Positions 4,862-11,080 of a stretch of DNA of 25,994 bases are shown here, piece by piece. The notes beneath the pieces are model-generated. The model was given only the letters and a program-made list of their open reading frames with translations. It was not told where the DNA came from and did no database searches. This DNA is from a virus. The position numbers were made by a program, and so were the translations under genes. How positions within the stretch are numbered: position 1 is the first letter of the stretch; each line of letters begins with the position of its first letter. The DNA is taken from positions 1-25,994 of the IMG/VR virus record IMGVR_UViG_3300020438_000237; one strand, 5' to 3'.

Positions 4862-4991
4862 GATTAAAGAAGCACTAATTAAGGCAAGTGTACCAATAAC
4901 ATTTATGGTACTTTTCTTGATTATAGGATTAGCACCGCTTTATGTCATGTATGGAATTATTGACAGAAATATTCCTGTAAAAACTAAATAA
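4860..4991 (+). CDS. Possible 43-aa membrane peptide on the opposite strand
   Basis: This ORF fills the only gap in the minus-strand series here. It starts within the CATG shared with the 78-aa gene and ends 8 bases inside the oxygenase gene's 3' end. The product has a strong hydrophobic helix (VPITFMVLFLIIGLAPLYVMYG, residues 11-32) with a basic end (NIPVKTK), like small phage membrane peptides. No minus frame reads through the gap. Against it: no visible ribosome-binding site, and it would need its own plus-strand transcript. It could be real, or a chance product of AT-rich DNA. Confidence 0.4.
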   Translation: MIKEALIKASVPITFMVLFLIIGLAPLYVMYGIIDRNIPVKTK

Positions 4992-5493
4992 AATTAAAAT
5001 TAATTACAACTCTTCTTTTTTTATCTGTGCAAGGAACACCAGCATGACGCAAAGATGAATTAAAAATAACAACTCTGTTTTCTTTACTTTCTACTTTTGT
5101 ACCATCTTCAAATAATGTATAACCATTATTTGTATTTATATAAGCTATTGCTGTAGTGCATGGCACATCAAAGTCGGTGTGTAACTCTCTAGTTATATGT
5201 TCTTTTGTTGCTACGTTTAAGTTTGCTTTTATACGCATAAGCGATGTTGGATTCATCCTATCTCCATAAGGTTTAATTATATCTAACCATTTAGGATAAT
5301 CTGTTACTACACCAGATAAAGGATCATAAAAAAGGTGTACAAATTGAAATTCATCTGGGTCTGCAAGTCCTACTTCTTTGGTGACAGAATCATTCCACAT
5401 CCAAGGAAACCCATAATCAAGTATTAAAGATTGAGCTAATCTAAATTGTTGTTCTGATAGGAAATTATCTATTACTTGTATTTTTTTTAGCAT
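4984..5493 (-). CDS. 2OG-Fe(II) oxygenase, prolyl-4-hydroxylase-like
   Basis: The 169-aa product matches the small 2-oxoglutarate/Fe(II) dioxygenase fold common in marine phages. The iron triad is visible as His105 and Asp107 in ELHTDFD and His150 in SSLRHAGVP; Arg160 or Arg161 in KKRRVVINFNF would bind 2-oxoglutarate. The N-terminal part (KIQVIDNFLSEQQF) is the usual start of this family. The reaction would be hydroxylation of a protein or small-molecule substrate with release of succinate and CO2. The substrate is unknown; fiber or capsid proteins made nearby, or host factors, are candidates. It overlaps the upstream coiled-coil gene by 29 bases and so is co-expressed with the fiber genes. 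Confidence 0.85.
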   Translation of the reverse strand: MLKKIQVIDNFLSEQQFRLAQSLILDYGFPWMWNDSVTKEVGLADPDEFQFVHLFYDPLSGVVTDYPKWLDIIKPYGDRMNPTSLMRIKANLNVATKEHITRELHTDFDVPCTTAIAYINTNNGYTLFEDGTKVESKENRVVIFNSSLRHAGVPCTDKKRRVVINFNFI

Positions 5494-5695
5494 CTGATGG
5501 TTTTATTTCTTCCTGTTGATTTTCTGTAGATAATAATTGTGCCTGTGCATCTTTAACACCTAATATTGCACCTTGATACCTGTCTTCATTTTTACAGGCA
5601 ACATCATAAGCATTTTTTGCTTCTTCTTTTTGCTTTTGTATTAATACGAGTTGCTCCTCGTATTTTTTAATTAATTCATCTAATGGATTTGTCAT
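5465..5695 (-). CDS. Small coiled-coil protein, 76 aa
   Basis: Nearly the whole product is predicted helix with charged heptads (LDELIKKYEEQLVLIQKQKEEAKNAY at residues 5-30), then an acidic and Lys-rich tail. The sequence resembles small coiled-coil proteins found next to tail genes in marine cyanophages, of unknown role; a chaperone or scaffold for neighbouring proteins is possible. It lies between the LamG-like fiber gene (7 bases) and the oxygenase gene (29-base overlap). Confidence 0.65.
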   Translation of the reverse strand: MTNPLDELIKKYEEQLVLIQKQKEEAKNAYDVACKNEDRYQGAILGVKDAQAQLLSTENQQEEIKPSDAKKNTSNR

Positions 5696-5702
5696 TGTTT
5701 TT

Positions 5703-6701
5703 TTAAATACTAAACTTAGCTTTTGCGTAAGTTGAAAACCTTGCTAGTTCAGCATCAGCAACCCTAATACCTTTATAGTATGCAATTTCAGCTATAGTTC
5801 CACTCCACTCATGGTTAGTAGATGTAGTGTTATGAAAATTACCAATACCTAATCTTGTATAACCACTTGTAGGTAAACTTGAAGGCGCACTACTTGCAGT
5901 CGCTACATTTGTAAAAGTACTTTGTCCTGATTCTTGCCATTTATATTCTGAACTCGCACCATTCGCATCCATACGGAAACAAAAAATACCTTTTTTTGTA
6001 CTAGATGAATAATCATGGTTGTCATATCCACTAATGCCTCCAACTTGTTCTCCATATGAGTTACTCCAAGTATGATCTCCAGCTAAATCTACTGACCATG
6101 AGCCATCTGTAGTATTGTTATATACTTGAACAAACATACCATCACCAAGACTTGTTCCACTATTGTGATCTGTTTTTTCGATAACCATTATTACACTCCA
6201 AGCTTCGTCAGCACCACCCCAAAAGTCACCAGAAGCGGTCACTAACATTCCAAAATTACTATCAGCACCTTGATTAAAGTCAATAGTTTTTTGGCTATTA
6301 AAACCCGAATCAGATGAATTATAAGTTAAGTGATCTGTATGACCAGCTACAAAACTTGTACCTCCAACTTGTGCGTTCCAAAGAGTTTTTGATTGTATTC
6401 CTTCACTTTTCCACCAATGCGTAGCTGTATTATCAAGATCCCAAGTCTTAGTTTGGTTTATTGTATTCCAATTAGTACCATCCCAAAACTCTAATTCACC
6501 TAACGTAGTGTTATAACGAAGAGAATAATTTGGAGGTGAACTATCTCTTTGTGCAGTTGTTCCGGCTGGTATTACAACGTGTTTATTAGAACCTAAAGTC
6601 AACTCATTTGGAACGGCAACCGTACCATCTGAATTTAGGGTAACTCCATCACCAGAAGCTCCTGTATGCCTAATACTGTTAACAATTAATCTGCTGCTCA
6701 T
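5703..6701 (-). CDS. Tail fiber with LamG/concanavalin-like domain, 332 aa
   Basis: Three parts are visible. Residues 1-40 are an N-terminal module (SSRLIVNSIRHTGASGDGV) shared with the 189-aa fiber at 9033. Residues 45-81 are a small GTTAQRD...LRYNTTLGELEFWDGTNW module shared with two other fibers. Residues about 90-330 look like a laminin-G/concanavalin-type beta-sandwich (GMLVTASGDFWGGADEAWSV, TRLGIGNFHNTTSTNHEWSG, IAEIAYYKGIRVADAE), typical of carbohydrate-binding phage fibers. It is the last of the fiber series before the small-gene block. Host-surface glycan binding is inferred from the domain type. Confidence 0.75.
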   Translation of the reverse strand: MSSRLIVNSIRHTGASGDGVTLNSDGTVAVPNELTLGSNKHVVIPAGTTAQRDSSPPNYSLRYNTTLGELEFWDGTNWNTINQTKTWDLDNTATHWWKSEGIQSKTLWNAQVGGTSFVAGHTDHLTYNSSDSGFNSQKTIDFNQGADSNFGMLVTASGDFWGGADEAWSVIMVIEKTDHNSGTSLGDGMFVQVYNNTTDGSWSVDLAGDHTWSNSYGEQVGGISGYDNHDYSSSTKKGIFCFRMDANGASSEYKWQESGQSTFTNVATASSAPSSLPTSGYTRLGIGNFHNTTSTNHEWSGTIAEIAYYKGIRVADAELARFSTYAKAKFSI

Positions 6702-6704
6702 AAT

Positions 6705-7046
6705 TTATGGTTTTGGATATTTGTCCTTAGTAGCTTTGATTGCAGTTGCAAAAGCACCCGATGTAGTTACTGTACCAGCAACAATATCTTTATACAGAGC
6801 ATCTAGCTGATCTCCGATTGTTGGGTAGATAGTATCTGTTGTACCATCAGCACCAGTTCTTTGAGACTTGTAGGCTATCGCTGCTGCGGCTGTGTCAAGG
6901 CTCGCCCTAGCTGCTGCTATTTTGGTACTGTCTAAAGAAACTGCATTACCATCAGCGTCAAACGCTCCAGCAGAGTCGTCTATAGAAACAACAGGTTTTG
7001 TTTCTGATTTGTAAGCTTCATATATAGCTTCATGGTCAAGAGACAT
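6705..7046 (-). CDS. Fiber-associated protein, possible tail assembly chaperone, 113 aa
   Basis: The C-terminal half carries IYPTIGDQLDALYKD and ends IKATKDKYPKP, the same plan as the 87-aa gene at 7162 (NYPSIPEQLDLLWHAID, IKAVKDANPKP). The YPxIxxQLDxL block is frequent in small proteins next to fiber genes of marine phages. A chaperone or adaptor role is inferred from position and size only. The N-terminal part differs from its paralogue and is Ala- and Asp-rich (DSAGAFDADGNAVSLDS). It lies 3 bases upstream of the LamG-like fiber gene. Confidence 0.6.
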   Translation of the reverse strand: MSLDHEAIYEAYKSETKPVVSIDDSAGAFDADGNAVSLDSTKIAAARASLDTAAAAIAYKSQRTGADGTTDTIYPTIGDQLDALYKDIVAGTVTTSGAFATAIKATKDKYPKP

Positions 7047-7048
7047 AA

Positions 7049-7165
7049 TTAAGTAGGTTCAGTAGGAAAAGTAACAGATGTTATATCTAGATTACCATCA
7101 GAATCAAGAGTTGGGGAGCTACTAGCTGGTAAATCTCTTATTACTCCGACTTTTAATGTACTCAA
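7049..7165 (-). pseudogene. Remnant of a tail assembly chaperone gene, or 38-aa micro-gene
   Basis: This frame reads MSTLKVGVIRDLPASSS and then LDITSVTFPTEPT before its TAA. The RDLPA and VTFPTEP blocks match the end of the chaperone gene at 10213 (RDLPANTADPNNVTYPTKP), so it looks like the C-terminal end of a lost Phage_tail_APC-type gene. Its only possible start is a TTG that overlaps the stop of the 87-aa gene (TTGA); the frame is closed by a TAA a few codons further upstream. The first residues, MSTLKVGVI, also resemble the start of phage fiber proteins, so a recombinant micro-gene is the alternative. Confidence 0.45.
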
Positions 7166-7425
7166 GGTTTTGGATTAGCGTCCTTTACTGCCTTAATAGA
7201 ATTATAGAATGCACTTAACTTTGTTTTTAAGTCTGCGTCAGCATCTATTGCATGCCAAAGTAAATCTAGTTGTTCTGGAATACTTGGATAATTATCCCTT
7301 CTATTCAGTTTGTAACCATTTGCATCTTGGTAACTTTTTACAACAGCTTCCTCTGCATCTCTAGCAGTTTCTTCCTCTGCTGTAAAAGCAACTCTTTCTC
7401 CGTTGATTAAATGAAATCTAGCCAT
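7162..7425 (-). CDS. Fiber-associated protein, paralogue of the 113-aa gene, 87 aa
   Basis: A short N-terminal segment (ARFHLINGERVAFTAEEE) reads like the small beta motif that starts many phage tail chaperones and adaptors. A helical middle follows, then NYPSIPEQLDLLWHAIDADADLK and the end IKAVKDANPKP, shared with the gene at 6705. The two are diverged duplicates with different N-termini, separated only by the chaperone remnant. Its ATG directly abuts the stop of the 234-aa fiber gene. Function as a fiber-assembly chaperone is inferred. Confidence 0.6.
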   Translation of the reverse strand: MARFHLINGERVAFTAEEETARDAEEAVVKSYQDANGYKLNRRDNYPSIPEQLDLLWHAIDADADLKTKLSAFYNSIKAVKDANPKP

Positions 7426-8129
7426 TATCTTTTAAGTCCATAAAGAGTGTAACCATAATTTTTAAAACTTCCTGATGCTGCATATATTATAAATCCATCA
7501 GGATTTACACTTACATTATATGTACCAAAATTAGTTTCTCCTCGGTGTGATGCAGACGAATCATATCTTTGAGCCATAACATAATAGCTATTTCTTGATT
7601 GATTAAAGTCAGAAGATGTTTTAGGAATAATTGTTGCATCTATCATTCTATAACCTTCCCCAGTTTTATCACCAGCACTAAAAGAAAATAATCCAAAAGT
7701 TTCTTCATCTGCATTGTCAAAGTAACTACCACCTCCTGAAACACCTAAATTAGTCCAGTTATATTCATCTGAAGTTTGATCTGTTCCACTAACTCTCCAA
7801 CGAAACCTTAATTCAACAGAACTTTCATCTGTTGGGGTCATATTCATTATTAACTTAAATGCTTGATAAGTTGATGTATCCAAACTATCAAAAGTAAAGT
7901 TAGATACAGTACCGCCTGTAGAATCTTGTACCGATGCAAGTTTTACAAAATCGGCTGTTTCAGACGCAAATGATAAATTTCCCGAACCATCTGTTTTTAA
8001 AACCTGGTTGGCACTTCCATCAGAGCCAGGTAACTTAAATTCAACTTCACTTGAAGAAGGATTTGATGTTGGTACGGCTATCGAAACCGCATTACCACCA
8101 GAATGTACGAGCTTAATCTTTCCTGTCAT
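7425..8129 (-). CDS. Short tail fiber, type-2 N-terminus, 234 aa
   Basis: Residues 1-35 (GKIKLVHSGGNAVSIAVPTSN, ending near KLPGSDG) match the N-terminus of the 203-aa fiber at 9599 (SQIKLLHSGGNGVILAAPSSN), an attachment-type module of marine phage fibers. QVLKTDGSGNLSF is a linker seen in many tail fibers. The C-terminal domain (about 60-234) resembles that of the 199-aa fiber at 10469 in length and layout: a first strand pair FTFDSLDTSTYQAFKLIMNM, aromatic-rich middle, and an end in a short Gly/Tyr strand. So N- and C-terminal modules have different partners. It overlaps the upstream 203-aa fiber by 4 bases (ATGA). Confidence 0.65.
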   Translation of the reverse strand: MTGKIKLVHSGGNAVSIAVPTSNPSSSEVEFKLPGSDGSANQVLKTDGSGNLSFASETADFVKLASVQDSTGGTVSNFTFDSLDTSTYQAFKLIMNMTPTDESSVELRFRWRVSGTDQTSDEYNWTNLGVSGGGSYFDNADEETFGLFSFSAGDKTGEGYRMIDATIIPKTSSDFNQSRNSYYVMAQRYDSSASHRGETNFGTYNVSVNPDGFIIYAASGSFKNYGYTLYGLKR

Positions 8130-8737
8130 GCTGCATACTCCGTTAATGTAAATTCATTACCACCAGCATACTCTGAGATAGAACCTGTACTATCACGACC
8201 TAAATAAATAGCTCCACTGCCTATTCTCCATTGCATTTTGTAAGTTATTGCTGTGCTACCATCCCCACCTGGACTTGCATCTAAATGATGAAAAGCTTGA
8301 TGATAAATTTGATTCGTTGCGTCATTACCACCAACGTAAGAAGTCATACTGCTACTAACACCATCATATCCTGCGGTATCAGCAACAGCTAAATATGTAG
8401 TTGTTCCACTTTTTATTCTTGCGATTCTTACTGATCCACCAGCAATATTATCTGCACCATAAGCATAACTAAATTGTATTAAAACTTTGCTATTTGTTTG
8501 AGGTGTAATATTTAAAGTAATTCCACTTATATCCGCAAAACTTGTTCCAGTATAAGAAGTTGTATCTGTTTTACTAACACTTAAAACTTGTAGTGCTTTA
8601 CCACCAACACCACTTGCTAGTTTCGCAGAAGTAACAGCATTTGAAGCTAAAGAATCTGCGTCTATCGTTCCATCAGGTAAGCCCCCTACTGCAAGTCCTG
8701 TAATTACTCCTGTGTTTCCGTTGATTGATACTGGCAT
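8126..8737 (-). CDS. Short tail fiber, type-3 N-terminus, 203 aa
   Basis: The N-terminal module (NGNTGVITGLAVGGLPDGTI, then DADSLASNAV) matches the 199-aa fiber at 10469 (NGSGTVTGISVGGLPDGII). The C-terminal domain starts KALQVLSVSKTDT and contains FADISGITLNITPQTNSKVLIQ, homologous to the fibers at 9033 and 9599 (KILQVV...YTDVTGxSVSITP). These C-terminal domains end alike in a strand before EYAA, EVGA or EVAA. It is a structural, presumably receptor-facing protein. The start overlaps the upstream stop as TAATG. Confidence 0.7.
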   Translation of the reverse strand: MPVSINGNTGVITGLAVGGLPDGTIDADSLASNAVTSAKLASGVGGKALQVLSVSKTDTTSYTGTSFADISGITLNITPQTNSKVLIQFSYAYGADNIAGGSVRIARIKSGTTTYLAVADTAGYDGVSSSMTSYVGGNDATNQIYHQAFHHLDASPGGDGSTAITYKMQWRIGSGAIYLGRDSTGSISEYAGGNEFTLTEYAA

Positions 8738-9033
8738 TAGACTATAGTGAACACCGATCCAGAGGGTATAGTTAAAGTATAGGTTGCCATTGAGAAAGGG
8801 CCAGCAGCTAAACCATTTTTATTATTACCAATCGTAATATTCCCTGCTGCTGCTATCGGGTTTTGAAATATACCATCAGTTTCACCGCCAGCCGATATTG
8901 CATTAGTAGATGCAGCCGTTATCCTACCCTGTGCATCAACTGTAATTGCTGGTATTGCAGTAGCCGAACCATAACTCCCTGCACTAACAGAAGTATCAGC
9001 AAGTCCAGCAGCTTGTGCTTTAGTTAATCCCAT
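8737..9033 (-). CDS. Small fiber-like protein, 98 aa
   Basis: I chose the ATG at 9033 because it overlaps the upstream stop as TAATG; the longer version would add 11 residues inside the upstream gene. The protein begins GLTKAQAAGLADTSVSAGSY, followed by the fiber-type repeat ITVDAQGRITAAST. It ends YTLTIPSGSVFTIV, almost the same C-terminus as the 683-aa fiber (VTVTIPSGSRYVIV). It looks like a fiber reduced to a linker and a C-terminal cap, perhaps a shaft or trimer-cap component. Confidence 0.65.
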   Translation of the reverse strand: MGLTKAQAAGLADTSVSAGSYGSATAIPAITVDAQGRITAASTNAISAGGETDGIFQNPIAAAGNITIGNNKNGLAAGPFSMATYTLTIPSGSVFTIV

Positions 9034-9602
9034 TATGCTCCTACCTCCATGACTGTAATTGTGCAAGGATATCTTCCTGTATGGGCTGCGTCACCATCAC
9101 TATTTGATCTGCCTACATAAACATTTCCACTTCCTTGATTCTTGCATCTTACTTTGTAATTAAAGGCTGAAGTTGTGTTAGGAGAGTCTAAAAAACTCAT
9201 ACCACATTCTTTAAGATCATTTGTATCGTTAAAATAAGTTGGGCCAAAAGATCCTCTTTGTCTGCTACCACCTCCATCATCTCCTATACAAACAGAAGTA
9301 TTATCTGAAGTTCTAAAAATTTCAAAAAATCCTTGTGTACTATTATCAGTTGCAGCCATTACATTAATTGTAATAAAAATTTTACTTGATGTTGAAGTTG
9401 GTGTTATAGATACTGATAGCCCAGTTACATCTGTATAACTGCTTGAAGATGTTGAAAAGGTACTAGTTTTAGTTGTTGATACTACTTGAAGAATTTTACC
9501 AGCACCTCCGTTAGGAAAAGCTGGTTTGCCTGAGTTATCAAAAGTAATTGCATCTGCTGAAGCAGAAGTGGATCGTATTGCGTTTGTTATAAGCCTACTC
9601 AT
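9033..9602 (-). CDS. Short tail fiber, type-1 N-terminus, 189 aa
   Basis: The N-terminal module (SRLITNAIRSTSASADAITF) matches the 332-aa LamG-like fiber. The C-terminal domain (KILQVVSTTKTSTF, SYTDVTGLSVSITPTSTSSKI, SFLDSPNTTSAFNYKVRC, ending TITVMEVGA) is closely related to the fiber at 9599, which shares SFLDSPNTTSA and TVMEVxA. It is thus a hybrid of modules found separately in two neighbours. The first codons overlap the stop of the upstream fiber (ATGA). Confidence 0.7.
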   Translation of the reverse strand: MSRLITNAIRSTSASADAITFDNSGKPAFPNGGAGKILQVVSTTKTSTFSTSSSSYTDVTGLSVSITPTSTSSKIFITINVMAATDNSTQGFFEIFRTSDNTSVCIGDDGGGSRQRGSFGPTYFNDTNDLKECGMSFLDSPNTTSAFNYKVRCKNQGSGNVYVGRSNSDGDAAHTGRYPCTITVMEVGA

Positions 9603-10210
9603 GCTGCCACCTCCATTACGGTTATTGTTGAAATACCAGTAGCTGTATAACTATTAGATGCTGTACTTGTGGACGTTGGTACGTTAATTGAAATATTTCT
9701 GTTACTATAACCACTAACTTGCAGCTTATAAGTTATAGCAGAAGTCGTATTTGGAGAATCTAAAAAAGAAGTTCCAGTATTTTCTAGTTGATAACTATTT
9801 TCATGTGATAAAGAACCAAGTGTTCCAACTCTTGCACCACCTCCCAAAACACCAGATCCAGTAGGTACTCCTATATGTGTTGAATCTCTAAGTAACCTAA
9901 AAGAAGCATAGTTATTTGCTGTACCACCAACTTGTAGCTCAAAATTAATTAATATTTTGTTTGATGCTGATGCTGGTGTGATGCTTACAGACATTCCAGT
10001 AACATCTGTATAAGCATAAGCTGTGCTAGTAAACTGATCTGTTTTAACTGTTTGTACAACTTGCAAAATTTTACCAGCAGTTGCAGTTGTAGCTATCGTT
10101 CCATCAGCATCACCAGGTAAGGTAAGGGTACGATCAGATGCAGGGTTAGAACTAGGTGCAGCTAATATAACTCCATTTCCACCGCTATGTAATAACTTGA
10201 TTTGGCTCAT
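9599..10210 (-). CDS. Short tail fiber, type-2 N-terminus, 203 aa
   Basis: It combines the N-terminal KLLHSGGNGVILAAPSSNP module, ending in TLTLPGDADGTI, shared with the fiber at 7425, with the C-terminal KILQVV/TDVTGMSVSITP domain shared with the fibers at 9033 and 8126. The TSFLDSPNTTSAITYKLQVSG block is nearly repeated from its neighbour at DNA level too, suggesting fairly recent duplication or gene conversion. The chaperone-like gene at 10213 lies 2 bases upstream of its start codon. Confidence 0.7.
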   Translation of the reverse strand: MSQIKLLHSGGNGVILAAPSSNPASDRTLTLPGDADGTIATTATAGKILQVVQTVKTDQFTSTAYAYTDVTGMSVSITPASASNKILINFELQVGGTANNYASFRLLRDSTHIGVPTGSGVLGGGARVGTLGSLSHENSYQLENTGTSFLDSPNTTSAITYKLQVSGYSNRNISINVPTSTSTASNSYTATGISTITVMEVAA

Positions 10211-10212
10211 GG

Positions 10213-10467
10213 TTAACTAGGTTTTGTTGGGTAAGTGACGTTGTTAGGGTCAGCAGTATTAGCTGGTAAGTCTCTAAGAGCTTGTCTATAAGTTTTCATT
10301 GCATCAGTAAGTGTGTGATCTGCAAGTGCAAGATAATCTGTTTCTGCTAATAAATTATTTCTTGTAGACCTTAAATTAGCAAGTGCTTCTGCATCTGTAG
10401 GCGGTGTATCAGAAATTGTTGTTTCTGTTATTTTGCCTGTTTGTATGTCAAGTGTAGTATTTTTCAT
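10213..10467 (-). CDS. Tail fiber assembly chaperone, Phage_tail_APC-type, 84 aa
   Basis: The C-terminal half has the typical layout of the Phage_tail_APC family: LRSTRNNLLAETDYLALAD, then MKTYRQALRDLPA, a DP-containing stretch and YPTKPS at the end. The first 25 residues form a short beta motif (LDIQTGKITETTISDTPPTD). Such proteins help fold or attach side or tail fibers and usually lie next to the fiber they serve; here it lies between two short fibers. The remnant at 7049 preserves the same C-terminal blocks, so the cassette once held two copies. Confidence 0.75.
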   Translation of the reverse strand: MKNTTLDIQTGKITETTISDTPPTDAEALANLRSTRNNLLAETDYLALADHTLTDAMKTYRQALRDLPANTADPNNVTYPTKPS

Positions 10468-10468
10468 A

Positions 10469-11068
10469 TTAATCTTGATAATAACTTAGTGATGCTGAAC
10501 CATTATCAAATGAGCCAGTATTTAAAAATAATTGTGCTTGTGTAATATTAGCTCCTAAATTTGCATAACCTTGCCCCGAAAAATAAGTTGCATTATTACC
10601 TCTAGTTACATCTGACATTATATTCCATCTATCCGTACCAGCAGTTTTCCAGCATTGAATTTGACCATTAAAAACGTGTTCTGCTCTTCCATAATTCAGA
10701 TTGTATAACATATGCCTACTTGTCCAAGCATCAACTCTTTGATAACTCGTTTCAAGATAAGAAACAATAGCGTTATAACCACTATCTAATAGCCCAGAAG
10801 CAGTACCTAATCTTAATCCTGTATAACTTTCACTACCATTAGAACCTGTATTACTAGATATGTTTAAAAAATTTATACGAAATGCTGTAGTATCAGTTGG
10901 TATTCCTGAGAACGTATAACTTCCACCTGTGCCAATGGAAGTGTAATTTACATGAGTCCATTTTCCAACTGCACCACTTGCTAAATCAGCACTTTGTATT
11001 ATTCCATCAGGTAATCCACCTACGCTTATTCCTGTTACTGTTCCTGATCCGTTTAATCCTATTGGCAT
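10469..11068 (-). CDS. Short tail fiber, type-3 N-terminus, 199 aa
   Basis: The start (PIGLNGSGTVTGISVGGLPD, then GIIQSADLASGAVG) is the module shared with the fiber at 8126. The C-terminal domain (WTHVNYTSIGTGGSYTFSGI, AFRINFLNISSNTGSNGSES, SYYQD at the end) is a beta-rich, aromatic domain whose closest partner here is the 234-aa fiber at 7425. It has one cysteine (QCWKTAG). A distal host-binding domain is inferred from its position in the cassette. It lies 12 bases after the 683-aa fiber gene. Confidence 0.65.
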   Translation of the reverse strand: MPIGLNGSGTVTGISVGGLPDGIIQSADLASGAVGKWTHVNYTSIGTGGSYTFSGIPTDTTAFRINFLNISSNTGSNGSESYTGLRLGTASGLLDSGYNAIVSYLETSYQRVDAWTSRHMLYNLNYGRAEHVFNGQIQCWKTAGTDRWNIMSDVTRGNNATYFSGQGYANLGANITQAQLFLNTGSFDNGSASLSYYQD

Positions 11069-11080
11069 AATTTTGACCCC

